NCBI GenBank assembly: GCA_030917395.1 | Contig: JAUPUU010000489.1 | Span: forward strand, 1-39,622 | DNA from: Cyanobacteriota bacterium erpe_2018_sw_21hr_WHONDRS-SW48-000092_B_bin.40 | GTDB taxonomy: Bacteria; Cyanobacteriota; Vampirovibrionia; Obscuribacterales; Obscuribacteraceae | DNA: 39,622 nt | Direction: 5' to 3' | In this document: one piece after another, positions 1 to 10,054 of the stretch | Numbering within the stretch: position 1 is the first letter of the stretch | Layout: the number at the start of each line of letters is the position of its first letter | Program-made: the position numbers and the translations under genes | Notes under the pieces: generated by a model | What the model was told of the DNA's origin: nothing | Seen by the model: the letters and a program-made list of their open reading frames with translations, nothing else | Databases searched by the model: none

Positions 1-105
1 GACTTTTAGGATCCAAGCTAGACCAATATCGTTCTGACTTTTAGGATCCGAGCTAGACCAATATCGTTCTGACTTTTAGGATCCAAGCTAAACCAATATC
101 GCTCT
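1..105. repeat. Three tandem copies of a 35-bp repeat, cut by the window edge
   Basis: Units lie at 1-35, 36-70 and 71-105 with no spacer between them. Copies 1 and 2 differ at one base (A/G after GGATCC), copy 3 at two other bases. Each begins GACTTTTAGGATCC and contains a BamHI-like palindrome. The array starts at base 1, so more copies may lie upstream. It ends 14 bases from the stop codon of the permease gene, so a permease transcript reading leftward would run into it. Function unknown. Confidence 0.9.
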
Positions 106-119
106 AATTAAAGAACCGA

Positions 120-1511
120 CTAGCCTTCTTTCGCCTTCCGCAATTTACTGTGCTTGTAGCCATACAAGAAATAAATAACAAGACCCACTGGCAAAGTAAC
201 GGAATAGACTTTTAAGACTTCTGGCTCTAGATTGAACGCCAGAATGGTGCAGCCAACTCCGCCAGCAATGGCAATAAGTGGATTGACCAGCTTAAGCTTC
301 AAGGCTCCAATACAGACGAAGATAAATGCCACAAGAGTTCCAAGCACCATCATGTCAGCAATCTTTCCGAATGGCACAAATCCAGCAATCGATGCCACCA
401 CAATGCCATTAAGGATGATACCAACTGTCGGGTTACCGTTATTCATCTTTTTAAAGATTGGAGGTAGCAAGCCATCCTCTGCCATATTCAAGAAAATGCG
501 AGGTCCGCCCATACAGAAAACCAAAAGAACGTTAAAGATACCGAGTACTGCACCGAAGGAAATAAACTTTGCAGTCCAGCCCTCGCCTGCGGCTGTAAGC
601 AATTTAGCTAACGGTGCTGCCGCCTCAGAGCCAACGAATAGCTCATTGGGATGGCCATCAATAGAGCATGGCGCTAAGCCGGTTGCCACGGCCATAACAG
701 TAACGTACAAGAAAGCAACAATGCCAACGCACCAATAGGTCGCCCAGCGAGTGTCTTTGAGAGACTTAGATTCACGAGCAAAGGTGTAAAGGGCATCAAA
801 GCCGACGAATGGAAAAACCGCAGTAGCGGCCCCTTTTAAGACGCCCTCAAAACCATGGGGCATAAAGGGAAACCAGTTAGCCGGATTGATATGAGGAATA
901 CCAACAGCGAGGAAAGTGACTAAAAGTGTCAACTTCAGCACAACAAGAGCAAAATTGAGCTTAGCCGATTTCTTCACTCCACCAAAGATCAAAACAGTGC
1001 TTACCACAGCGATCACCGCGATGGCAATTACGTTAATACCAAAATGAAAAACACCTTGGTCATCTATAGTTGGGCCACTCAAGAATACTGGCATCGAAAA
1101 TCCAATAGCATTCTTGAGATATTCACCCCACGCTATCGAAACGGCAGAAGCGCCAAAGCTATACTCAAGAAACAGACCAAAAGCCACAACCCAAGCTACA
1201 AGCTCACCAATTGAGTGATAAACATAGCTATAAGCTGAAACGCCATGCGGTACGCGAATGGAAAATTTCTCGTAGCAAAAAGCGATCAACATGATCACTA
1301 ATCCGGTTAGCATAAAAGAAAGGATACCGGCTGGTCCCGCCTTACCTGCGATGATGCCAGGCATGGCGAAAATGCCAGCACCAATGGTGGCACCAATTCC
1401 CAGAGCGGCAAGCATGACCCAGCCCAAATGCTTTGGGGTCTCGGCTATCGTAGCCTCATCCACCGAACAAGAGGTCTTCCGCATCAATGTTGTCAACATA
1501 GACCTTGGCAT
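120..1511 (-). CDS. APC-family amino acid permease
   Basis: A polytopic inner-membrane transporter of about 463 residues, the usual size for bacterial cationic-amino-acid-type (YfnA-like) APC permeases, predicted to import amino acids by cation symport or exchange. The first membrane segment carries the APC signature GIGATIGAGIFAMPG, followed by roughly twelve hydrophobic segments and a short basic C-terminus. The open frame continues upstream to 1781, but that would overlap the divergent dehydrogenase gene and adds a non-hydrophobic, family-unlike stretch. I take the ATG at 1511; ATG 1499 (AAGG nearby) or 1484 are equally possible. Substrate cannot be told from sequence. It is divergent from the fatty-acid gene at 1609 with about 97 bases between them. 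Confidence 0.9.
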   Translation of the reverse strand: MPRSMLTTLMRKTSCSVDEATIAETPKHLGWVMLAALGIGATIGAGIFAMPGIIAGKAGPAGILSFMLTGLVIMLIAFCYEKFSIRVPHGVSAYSYVYHSIGELVAWVVAFGLFLEYSFGASAVSIAWGEYLKNAIGFSMPVFLSGPTIDDQGVFHFGINVIAIAVIAVVSTVLIFGGVKKSAKLNFALVVLKLTLLVTFLAVGIPHINPANWFPFMPHGFEGVLKGAATAVFPFVGFDALYTFARESKSLKDTRWATYWCVGIVAFLYVTVMAVATGLAPCSIDGHPNELFVGSEAAAPLAKLLTAAGEGWTAKFISFGAVLGIFNVLLVFCMGGPRIFLNMAEDGLLPPIFKKMNNGNPTVGIILNGIVVASIAGFVPFGKIADMMVLGTLVAFIFVCIGALKLKLVNPLIAIAGGVGCTILAFNLEPEVLKVYSVTLPVGLVIYFLYGYKHSKLRKAKEG

Positions 1512-1588
1512 CCTTATATGATTTCTTAAACCCTTGACGGATTTCTGGTGCGACCTAAAGATGCTAGCATAGCCCCAACCAGTGTTTT

Positions 1589-1602
1589 TATAATAATGAG
1601 GG
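1589..1602 (+). promoter_or_regulatory. TATAAT box and ribosome binding site before the 3-hydroxyacyl-CoA dehydrogenase gene
   Basis: A perfect TATAAT lies at 1589-1594 and GAGGG at 1598-1602, six bases before the ATG at 1609. No good -35 is seen at the normal distance. If this box is a real -10, transcription would begin near 1601 and cut into the ribosome binding site, so either the leader is extremely short or the box is a chance match. Confidence 0.4.
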
Positions 1603-1608
1603 CTTTGT

Positions 1609-2859
1609 ATGAGAGTGCAGAGAGCAGCAGTAATCGGTGCAGGGGCAATGGGCAGTGGAATTGCCTGTGTTTTGAGCCAGTGTGGAATCGAAGTTCTTTT
1701 AAAAGATGTAGAACAAGCGGCCGTCGAACGAGGGCTTGGAAACATCAAAAGAATGTATGATTCGCGCGTTAAAAAAGGCACCCTGACTCAAGCGGAAGCC
1801 GATGGCTTATTTGCCGCAGTCAAAGGCACAACCTCATACGAAGATTTCAAGACCGTCGATTTAGTAATCGAAGCTGCTTTCGAAGAAATCTCAGTCAAAC
1901 TAGAAATATTCAAAACTCTTGATCAAATTTGTCCACCACGGGCAATTCTGGCCACGAACACTTCGGCCCTGTCCATTTCAGAAATTGCCGAAGCGACCAC
2001 TAGACAAGACAAAGTGGTCGGCATGCACTTCTTCAACCCGGCCCAATTTATGAAACTTGTAGAAGTAACCGCTGGTGTAAAAACCTCAGAAGAAACGATG
2101 AAATCTGCTCTTGAACTCTGTCATCAAATGCAGAAGACCCCAGTCAAGGTTGAAGAGTGCCCTGGCTTCCTCGTTAATCGCGTGCTCTTCACTTATATGA
2201 ATGAAGCCCTTTACGCCTTACAAGAAGGCTTGGCAACAGTCGAAGAAATTGACGCTAAAGTGGTGGAATTCGGCCTACCTATGGGTCCATTCGCACTGTT
2301 TGACATGACTGGTCTTGACGTCTGCGCCCATGTCAACAAATTCCTCTATAGCCAATATGGTCCACGTTTCTCCCCCCCTCCTCTATTGGAGAAAATGGTT
2401 AAGGCTGGCGCGCTCGGACAAAAATCTGGGGCCGGATTCTACATTCACGAGAAGACACCAGTTAAGGGTGAAGCAAAGAAAATCAATCCAGCGTTGAAAG
2501 ATTTGATCGCTGAAGCCAACAAAGAAGTCGCTCTGGCAAAATCCCCCCGAGCCTTCCACGCTCATCGCGTTATTCTGCCAATGCTCAACGAAGCTATCTA
2601 CTGCATTCAAGAGAAAGTAGTCGAGGCCAGTGACATCGACATAGCCATGCAAAACGGATGTGGCTTCAAAGTTGGCCTCATGGCCATCGCCAAAGAGAAA
2701 GGTTTAGCCTGGTGCCTGAGTGAAATCAGTGCCTACCACAATGAGCAAGGTGAGCGTTTCCGTCCATCTTGGCTGCTCGGCAAACTAGTTGGCGCCAACG
2801 TGCATGACTTCAGCGCGCTGGCTCAAGATCAAAGTAAGAAACCTGTTGCTGTAAGCTAG
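1609..2859 (+). CDS. 3-hydroxyacyl-CoA dehydrogenase
   Basis: A 416-residue NAD-dependent dehydrogenase of the FadB/FadJ/PaaH superfamily, oxidising 3-hydroxyacyl-CoA to 3-ketoacyl-CoA in beta-oxidation or the reverse reaction in acyl or butyrate-type synthesis. The N-terminal Rossmann domain has the dinucleotide motif GAGAMGSGIA near residue 10, then NTSALSISEIA and the catalytic-His motif HFFNPAQFMKLVEV. A first 3HCDH C-terminal domain follows (about 185-280), and a second, more divergent copy covers about 325-400. This resembles the dehydrogenase half of FadJ with no enoyl-CoA hydratase domain, and is longer than single-domain PaaH (about 285 aa). No thiolase or acyl-CoA dehydrogenase gene is in the window. 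It is followed after 15 bases by the AI-2E-type gene, probably in one operon. Confidence 0.93.
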   Translation: MRVQRAAVIGAGAMGSGIACVLSQCGIEVLLKDVEQAAVERGLGNIKRMYDSRVKKGTLTQAEADGLFAAVKGTTSYEDFKTVDLVIEAAFEEISVKLEIFKTLDQICPPRAILATNTSALSISEIAEATTRQDKVVGMHFFNPAQFMKLVEVTAGVKTSEETMKSALELCHQMQKTPVKVEECPGFLVNRVLFTYMNEALYALQEGLATVEEIDAKVVEFGLPMGPFALFDMTGLDVCAHVNKFLYSQYGPRFSPPPLLEKMVKAGALGQKSGAGFYIHEKTPVKGEAKKINPALKDLIAEANKEVALAKSPRAFHAHRVILPMLNEAIYCIQEKVVEASDIDIAMQNGCGFKVGLMAIAKEKGLAWCLSEISAYHNEQGERFRPSWLLGKLVGANVHDFSALAQDQSKKPVAVS

Positions 2860-2874
2860 CAAAGAAGAATCAAA

Positions 2875-4023
2875 ATGTTCAAGTTAACCGGTGTATTACT
2901 TCTACTCTGGTTTCTCTATTTTATTAGAGAGGTTTTCCCACCATTTATTGTGGGCGGCATAATTGCCTATTTGCTTTTGCCTGTGGTCAATTCTTTTAGC
3001 ACCACTTTCAAATGTCGACCGGGTCTTGCCGTAGCAGTTATCTACGTCTCTATCCTTGGCCTAATAATTGGCACCAGTGGATGGTTTGGTCAATCGATTA
3101 TCGAGCAGTTCACCGCTCTAGCGGCTCAGCGTAACGAAATCGTCGTCAGCCTTGTGCAACAACTGTCCGATTCTTTTCACTGGCAAATTGACGTAGAGAA
3201 AACAGCGCAAGAACTTACCTCTAGCCTAGAGCAGAACGTTGGCACACCGGAAGAAATTCTGCATATAGGCGGGCTACTTTCCAAAAGCTTGCTGGCCGTC
3301 CTCGTCTGCGTAGTGTCTTCTATTTACTTGATTATTGACAGCCGCCGCGTCGGCCTATTCTGCCTGCGCTTCATACCGAAGAAAAACCATGAGATGGTGA
3401 TTAAGCTCTCCTCTCAGATGAATATCATGCTCAGTAAGTATGTGAGAGGGCAACTACTTCTCATCGCTTTGATGTCTTGTGTTGCCTACGGTATTTTGCA
3501 TTTCTGGTTACACATCAAATATGCGCTGCTAATCGCCATCTTAAGCGGATTCTTGGAAATTATTCCCGTTCTTGGTCCGTTTTTCGCCATCAGTATTGCC
3601 ACTATTGTTGGTGTGGCCCAATTAGGCGTCGGGGTAGCTATCAAGATAATTTTGGGCTACTGGGTGGCACGCTTGATTGAAGATTATGTTATCGTGCCGC
3701 GCTTTATTGGCCATGCCGTTGAACTTCATCCACTGGCTATCATTTTTGCCGTACTTTGCGGCGAGGTAATGGCTGGCGCCCTGGGAATGCTCATAGCAAT
3801 TCCAGTAGCAGCTTCTATCAAAGAGATCCTAGACTTCCTCTATCCAGCAGACGGCTCGCAACCTGGCAGCAAGAGCAATCTCCCTTCTCACGATTCTGAA
3901 CTGGCCAGAGCCACCACCACCAAGCTTGACGCAGTAAAGCCGGAGTCAGTAAAACCGGAATCACTAAAGAACGAATCCGAATCAATAACGGTGGCATCAG
4001 AAAACCCTGAGCCTGGAAAATAA
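2875..4023 (+). CDS. AI-2E family (PF01594) membrane protein
   Basis: A 382-residue inner-membrane protein with about eight hydrophobic segments. The PF01594 pattern is clear: two N-terminal helices, a soluble region (about 80-140), and a C-terminal bundle holding GPFFAISIATIVGV and GALGMLIAIPVAASIKEIL. Members include TqsA (AI-2 export), PerM and Na+/H+ antiporters, so the substrate is not predictable. After the last helix, about residues 320-382 are hydrophilic with a short VKPES-type repeat, likely a flexible cytoplasmic tail. It begins 15 bases after the dehydrogenase stop with only a weak purine-rich site (AAGAAG), suggesting co-transcription. It is convergent with the exchanger gene. 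Confidence 0.88.
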   Translation: MFKLTGVLLLLWFLYFIREVFPPFIVGGIIAYLLLPVVNSFSTTFKCRPGLAVAVIYVSILGLIIGTSGWFGQSIIEQFTALAAQRNEIVVSLVQQLSDSFHWQIDVEKTAQELTSSLEQNVGTPEEILHIGGLLSKSLLAVLVCVVSSIYLIIDSRRVGLFCLRFIPKKNHEMVIKLSSQMNIMLSKYVRGQLLLIALMSCVAYGILHFWLHIKYALLIAILSGFLEIIPVLGPFFAISIATIVGVAQLGVGVAIKIILGYWVARLIEDYVIVPRFIGHAVELHPLAIIFAVLCGEVMAGALGMLIAIPVAASIKEILDFLYPADGSQPGSKSNLPSHDSELARATTTKLDAVKPESVKPESLKNESESITVASENPEPGK

Positions 4024-4060
4024 CAGCTTCTAGGAGCTGATTTTCGATCACATCAACTTA

Positions 4061-4088
4061 CTAGCTTGTAGCTCAAGCTACAAACTAG
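4061..4088. terminator. Inverted repeat between convergent genes
   Basis: CTAGCTTGTAGCT (4061-4073) pairs with AGCTACAAACTAG (4076-4088) around a 2-base centre, with one non-Watson-Crick pair. It fills most of the gap between the convergent AI-2E-type and exchanger genes, as a shared transcript end would. Neither side has a clear run of T, so it may act as an end-protecting hairpin rather than a strong terminator. Confidence 0.5.
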
Positions 4089-4090
4089 CC

Positions 4091-5128
4091 CTAATGTAAC
4101 CGCGGTGGCATCACCGGGGCTATATAAATGATGGTTGCAATAGTTGCAGCGTAAGCGATTGCACCTAAGACCAGGTGCTGAGGCTTTAGGCGGCTAAATG
4201 TAAGCAATGCCAAATAGATGCTAGCAAAAAGCACAGCTACGCAGCCAGAGAGCAGTGTGCCGTGATCTAGATGCCAGCTTGTAAAAGCAACACCAAAGGC
4301 TACGGGGAAACAACTCTGAAAGACAAGGGCACCGGTGACATTGCCAATAGCAAGAGTGTCTTTGTTGCCACGCAACCACAAAACACTATTTATTTTCTCT
4401 GGCAGCTCCGTGGCGATTGGAGTAACAATTAGCGACAGCACTAAAGGTGAAATATTGAAGTCATCTGATAGATTCTGAATACAACCGACAAAGAGATAGG
4501 CACCACCGACAATACCAGCTAAAGACAGAATGATCTGCGGGATGATGAGACGGAAGCGCTGAGAGCCAACTTTAAATAAGCGATCGAGATATAGAGTCTC
4601 TGGGCACTCTCCCACTTCACCCTCGTGACGGAAGCATACATATAGGTAATAGGGATACAAAAGGACCAAAACACCAGCTAAGAGATACCGAATCACCGGA
4701 TTTGGCGGAAGAAGCGTGCCAAGCAAAGCTAAGCTATAGGCAACTATGAAAAACTTCAAATCTCTTTTAATTACAGCCTTTTTTATCTCTAATCCAGGTT
4801 TCCTTCGTTTGCTTGCCGCATATGCAAGGCAAGCAATGCCGCAGATGCCAAGAGTGAGAGTACTAAGCATGAATGGCGCCCCAGCAATGGCACCAATACC
4901 AACCTCAACACCGTGCTGTTTACTGAAAAAGATTAAAGCCACTACAGGTATCAAGGTCTCAGGAAGGGCTGTTCCTACGGCAGCCAAGACACTGCCGACC
5001 ACCCCCTCACTGAGCTGGAGACGCTGACCTAACCATTCAATACCATTTGTAAAGAGCTCAGCACTGGCGACAATGAAGACCAAAGTCAAAACTAAACTAA
5101 CTATCTCTATAACGAACCCAAAGTTCAC
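4091..5128 (-). CDS. CaCA superfamily Na+/Ca2+ exchanger-like protein
   Basis: A 345-residue polytopic membrane protein with two inverted alpha-repeat motifs typical of sodium/calcium exchangers. The first repeat contains AAVGTALPETLIP (about residues 50-62), the second TPIATELPEKINSVLW followed by GNVTGALVFQS. The paired GT(S)xPE/AT(S)xPE acidic residues are the cation-binding glutamates of the family; here the Ser is Ala in the first repeat and Glu in the second. A basic cytoplasmic loop (about 105-125) separates the two halves. The ATG at 5128 has AGGTG seven bases upstream. Likely calcium or other divalent efflux against sodium or proton flow; specificity is unknown. Confidence 0.87.
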   Translation of the reverse strand: MNFGFVIEIVSLVLTLVFIVASAELFTNGIEWLGQRLQLSEGVVGSVLAAVGTALPETLIPVVALIFFSKQHGVEVGIGAIAGAPFMLSTLTLGICGIACLAYAASKRRKPGLEIKKAVIKRDLKFFIVAYSLALLGTLLPPNPVIRYLLAGVLVLLYPYYLYVCFRHEGEVGECPETLYLDRLFKVGSQRFRLIIPQIILSLAGIVGGAYLFVGCIQNLSDDFNISPLVLSLIVTPIATELPEKINSVLWLRGNKDTLAIGNVTGALVFQSCFPVAFGVAFTSWHLDHGTLLSGCVAVLFASIYLALLTFSRLKPQHLVLGAIAYAATIATIIYIAPVMPPRLH

Positions 5129-5210
5129 TGTTCACACCTATCGCTCTTTCTGCGAGAATACCAGAAGATTGATTAAGTTGCCTAACATAGAAACTTGCGC
5201 TGCAAACTAA

Positions 5211-5216
5211 TATAGT
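5211..5216 (+). promoter_or_regulatory. -10-like box six bases before the gatC start
   Basis: TATAGT ends six bases before the ATG at 5223 and there is no Shine-Dalgarno sequence in between. With normal -10 to start-site spacing, transcription would begin at or next to the ATG, giving a leaderless mRNA. No convincing -35 was found. Confidence 0.4.
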
Positions 5217-5222
5217 AAGTAG

Positions 5223-5507
5223 ATGATTACTGTCGAAGACGTCCAACATGTTGCGAAATTGGCCAGGCTTAGCCTGACCGATGACGAAATTCAGCGCTTT
5301 ACCGAGCAGCTGGACCGCATTATTGGCTACTTCGACGAGCTCAATCAGGTCGACACCACCGGGGTCGAACCGATGTCACATCCAATCCCTGTCTTCAATG
5401 TAATGAGGGAAGATGTTGTCATAAGCTCTCTCGGCCGAGAAGTGCTCATGGAAAACGCGCCTCTAAAAGAGGGCGCTTTCTTCAAAGTTCCCAGGATTGG
5501 GGAATAG
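5223..5507 (+). CDS. gatC: Asp-tRNA(Asn)/Glu-tRNA(Gln) amidotransferase subunit C
   Basis: A 94-residue protein of normal GatC length. GatC stabilises the GatA-GatB complex that converts misacylated Glu-tRNA(Gln) or Asp-tRNA(Asn) to the correct amide in the cytoplasm. Family features are the start VEDVQHVAKLARLSL, the helix RFTEQLDRIIGYFDELNQVDT, and the C-terminal segment NAPLKEGAFFKVPRI. gatA and gatB are not in the window, so the three genes are not one operon here. No ribosome binding site precedes the ATG (see the -10-like box at 5211). It runs into a possible short ORF and then pyrG. Confidence 0.95.
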   Translation: MITVEDVQHVAKLARLSLTDDEIQRFTEQLDRIIGYFDELNQVDTTGVEPMSHPIPVFNVMREDVVISSLGREVLMENAPLKEGAFFKVPRIGE

Positions 5508-5513
5508 CTAGCA

Positions 5514-7369
<1,856 letters not shown>

Positions 7370-7378
7370 CCTCATTGT

Positions 7379-7404
7379 CTCTAGTCTTTAGACTTAGACT
7401 AGAG
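7379..7404. terminator. Hairpin between convergent pyrG and corA genes
   Basis: CTCTAGTCT (7379-7387) and AGACTAGAG (7396-7404) form a perfect 9-bp stem with an 8-base loop, ten bases after the pyrG stop and seven bases beyond the corA stop. No strong T run follows on either strand. It is probably a shared transcript end. Confidence 0.55.
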
Positions 7405-7411
7405 CACACTA

Positions 7412-8599
7412 TTACTTAGCGAGCTGATCGGCTGCGGCTGCATCTTCTTTGACAAGCTCCTTAACCAGGTTGTCCTTTGATGAGAACCTTTCTGAACGGA
7501 AGAGCAAAAGCAGCATTAGTGTTGAAGCGATCGCCATCAGGGCCAAGGCAAAGAAGTAGCCGTAGGTCCAGCTCAATTCAGGCATGTTGTAGGGTGAATC
7601 TGTATGGAAATTCATGCCGTAAATTCCAGCTATTAATGTTGGTGGTGCACAGATTGTCGTAATAACGGTCAGCACTTTCATCACCTCATTGAGGCGATTA
7701 GAAATACTAGATAGATAGACATCCATAAGATCAGAGCAAAGTTCGCGATAAGTCTCAATCAAGTCAGTAATCTGAATGACATGGTCATAACAATCGCGCA
7801 AGTGTAGGAGAGTTTCAGCAGTAAAATTGGCCGGACTTGTGCGCAATATAGAGCCAAGAGCCTCGCGCAGAGGGAAGAGTGCGCGACGCAATCCCAACAA
7901 CTCACGTTTGGCGATATGAACCTGCGAGACTATACGCTTGCTCGGGTCCTCGAGAATGCGGTCCTCAATCACTTCCAAGCGTTCACCAAAAACTTCCAGA
8001 ACCGGGTAGTAAGCATCGATGATACTGTCAATGATGGCATAGGTTAGATAGTCGCTACCACGACTGCGCAGGAGACCGCGGCCTTTACGCAAACGATCCA
8101 GCACGGGCTTAGTGGCATCAACTGGCCCTTCCTGGAAGGTCACCACAAAATTGCTACCGACATACATGCTAATTTGCTCGGTTGCCACAATTTCCTGAGA
8201 AGCCAGATGATTAGGATCGCTCGCTTTGCCTTCGATCATATGGGCGACCAAGAAAAAATTCTCGTCGTATTGCTCAAACTTAGCCCTTTGATGCAAGTGA
8301 ATAATATCTTCCATGGCTAAAGGGTGGATATTGAAGATCTCGCCCAGTCGCTTAATAATCTCAGGGCTGCCTAGCCCCTCGACATTTACCCAGAGCACAG
8401 GCCACTTACCAAGATTAGCTTCAATGGCCACCAAATCAGTTACAGCCTCTTCCTGAAGCTTGTCGACGTCATAGGCGACATAACTAACTTGAGACTGGGG
8501 CGCCTCCGGATCAAAAATTACATTTTCAGGACCAGAACCCACAGAAGATTCATGCAATGTACGTCGGCGGCGTTTTCTCGAAGCATTGCGCTTACTCAT
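7412..8599 (-). CDS. corA: CorA-type Mg2+/Co2+ channel
   Basis: A 395-residue member of the CorA/2-TM-GxN family, a pentameric inner-membrane channel for Mg2+ (also Co2+ or Ni2+). The long N-terminal cytoplasmic domain is followed by two C-terminal membrane helices. The selectivity motif YGMN (Gly328-Met329-Asn330) ends the first helix, followed by the periplasmic loop and NMPELSWTYGYFF. A basic start (KRNASRKRRRR) and a short acidic/Lys tail flank the core. The ATG at 8599 is two bases after the stop of the upstream gene, with no strong ribosome site of its own, so translation is probably coupled to the 447-aa protein. Confidence 0.95.
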   Translation of the reverse strand: MSKRNASRKRRRRTLHESSVGSGPENVIFDPEAPQSQVSYVAYDVDKLQEEAVTDLVAIEANLGKWPVLWVNVEGLGSPEIIKRLGEIFNIHPLAMEDIIHLHQRAKFEQYDENFFLVAHMIEGKASDPNHLASQEIVATEQISMYVGSNFVVTFQEGPVDATKPVLDRLRKGRGLLRSRGSDYLTYAIIDSIIDAYYPVLEVFGERLEVIEDRILEDPSKRIVSQVHIAKRELLGLRRALFPLREALGSILRTSPANFTAETLLHLRDCYDHVIQITDLIETYRELCSDLMDVYLSSISNRLNEVMKVLTVITTICAPPTLIAGIYGMNFHTDSPYNMPELSWTYGYFFALALMAIASTLMLLLLFRSERFSSKDNLVKELVKEDAAAADQLAK

Positions 8600-8601
8600 G
8601 G

Positions 8602-9945
8602 TTACGCATCACTTTCGGGTGTTGCCGCTTTTCCACTACTTTGACCACCCTTGGTCGAGCGATGATCTAACGACTTCCAAGTCTCAATTGCCCAGAGTTG
8701 CTCGGCTTCAGTTTCAAAGCATATTGTGATTTGAGCAAAAGTTCCATGGGCTGCCGATACTCCACGAAGCATCCAGAAAGCACTATCTTCTTCAGCCACT
8801 CTCTCGAAAAATGCTCTACCATGAACAGGTCCGTGTTCATACTTGAGTGGGTCATCGATCACTTTGATCTTCTGCAAAATATCCAGCGCATCTAAGCTAT
8901 TACCGCTACTATCGCTAGCCGACATGCAGGTGACACGTACGTTTCTTGTTTCATCAAAGGCCAGAAAAGTTTGACCTTCCTCAAGCTCTTCAACAAAATT
9001 ACCAGGAACAGCAACAGACCAGCCGCCACCAAGATTCTTACGCACACCCTGGCGACGATAACCGACAAGTTTGGCAGCCATAGCCTTCTGCGCCATGGTT
9101 TCAATTTGATCCTCTAACTCGTAGTCACAGCCAAGAAACTCAATTACTTGAGCCCATTCTTTCCAGGGATATTTCAAATCAGGATCAAGGCTATAGGCAC
9201 TATCAAGGTGTTCCATGATACGCTCCAGAAGCTCAGCTTCCTTCTCCGTTAGAGGCTCGCGCCAGCGCACAGTGTTCCACATATAGCAGAGCGCACGGCC
9301 AAGATGATACTCAGCCCCGTGGCCATCTTCCCACCATGGAAAGATATCCCGGCCACTCATAGGTTCAGCAGAAACAGACTCAAGCCAATCCATAGAACGG
9401 GGCCCTAGCTGCGTCAAGATTGGCTCTGGTACATCAAACTGATGACCATCAAATGGCATGGCTAGGTGAAACTTGGCACCATCTTTAGATAGCTCTTTCA
9501 CTCTTTTTGTGAGAGCACCAATCCAAGATTCAAACTCGCTGTAGAGCCTAACTTTATCTCCGGTCTCAAAATAGCCAGTCTCGTCGAAATACTCTATTTC
9601 GTCGTCGGCCACCCATTCGATACCATGTACCTGTGAAAGTTTGCGTACCAGGTCACAAACAAAAATGTGATAGCCAGGTCCGGCTGAAGAAGTTGCCGCC
9701 GCCACTAACAGAGAGCCATCTTCACAGGGCGAGAGCATTATCGGCTCCGCACCAGGGTGGAGCAATACCATTAAACATGGATTGCCTTCATCGTCTTCGG
9801 TCCACTGACTCCACTCTAATTCATCAAAAGCGACATTAGTAAGCCATGTCTCAAGCTCTTCTAGCTTCTTGCGATCAAAAGCTGGCGCTTCAACAGGGTG
9901 TCGCCCTGGCGCATACTGACCTTTTAAGTACAAACCGAGACTCAT
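8602..9945 (-). CDS. Uncharacterised 447-aa acidic protein, operon partner of corA
   Basis: I do not recognise a family. The protein is soluble, acidic and Trp-rich, with no signal peptide or membrane segment. An N-terminal mixed region (about 1-130) precedes a helical middle (about 210-300) with WWEDGHGAEYHLGRA and KYPWKEWAQVIEFL. A C-terminal region of about 120 residues starts at GGGWSVAVPGNFVEE and reads like a beta-rich module. The ATG at 9945 has GGAGG close upstream, so this start is good. Its stop lies two bases before corA, so the two are made together. A role linked to divalent-cation handling is only inference from position. Confidence 0.85.
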   Translation of the reverse strand: MSLGLYLKGQYAPGRHPVEAPAFDRKKLEELETWLTNVAFDELEWSQWTEDDEGNPCLMVLLHPGAEPIMLSPCEDGSLLVAAATSSAGPGYHIFVCDLVRKLSQVHGIEWVADDEIEYFDETGYFETGDKVRLYSEFESWIGALTKRVKELSKDGAKFHLAMPFDGHQFDVPEPILTQLGPRSMDWLESVSAEPMSGRDIFPWWEDGHGAEYHLGRALCYMWNTVRWREPLTEKEAELLERIMEHLDSAYSLDPDLKYPWKEWAQVIEFLGCDYELEDQIETMAQKAMAAKLVGYRRQGVRKNLGGGWSVAVPGNFVEELEEGQTFLAFDETRNVRVTCMSASDSSGNSLDALDILQKIKVIDDPLKYEHGPVHGRAFFERVAEEDSAFWMLRGVSAAHGTFAQITICFETEAEQLWAIETWKSLDHRSTKGGQSSGKAATPESDA

Positions 9946-10054
9946 GGCTTCCTCCGCAACAATCTGATTCTACACCGCGGCCAAGGCTTACTCAAATCGT
10001 TGCCAAGCGGGAAATTCAGAAGAACCTGAAAAATCAGTTTAACTAGCAAAGGTA

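Noticed and set aside
1-105. CRISPR-like array of 35-bp repeats
   Set aside because: The units are directly joined with no unique spacers and no cas genes are present, so it is a simple tandem repeat.
232-738. 168-codon open frame on the plus strand
   Set aside because: It is antisense to the APC permease, lacks a ribosome site, and its composition is that of a reversed membrane-protein sequence.
1512-1781. Longer N-terminus for the APC permease
   Set aside because: The extra 90 residues would overlap the dehydrogenase gene on the opposite strand and do not look like the family.
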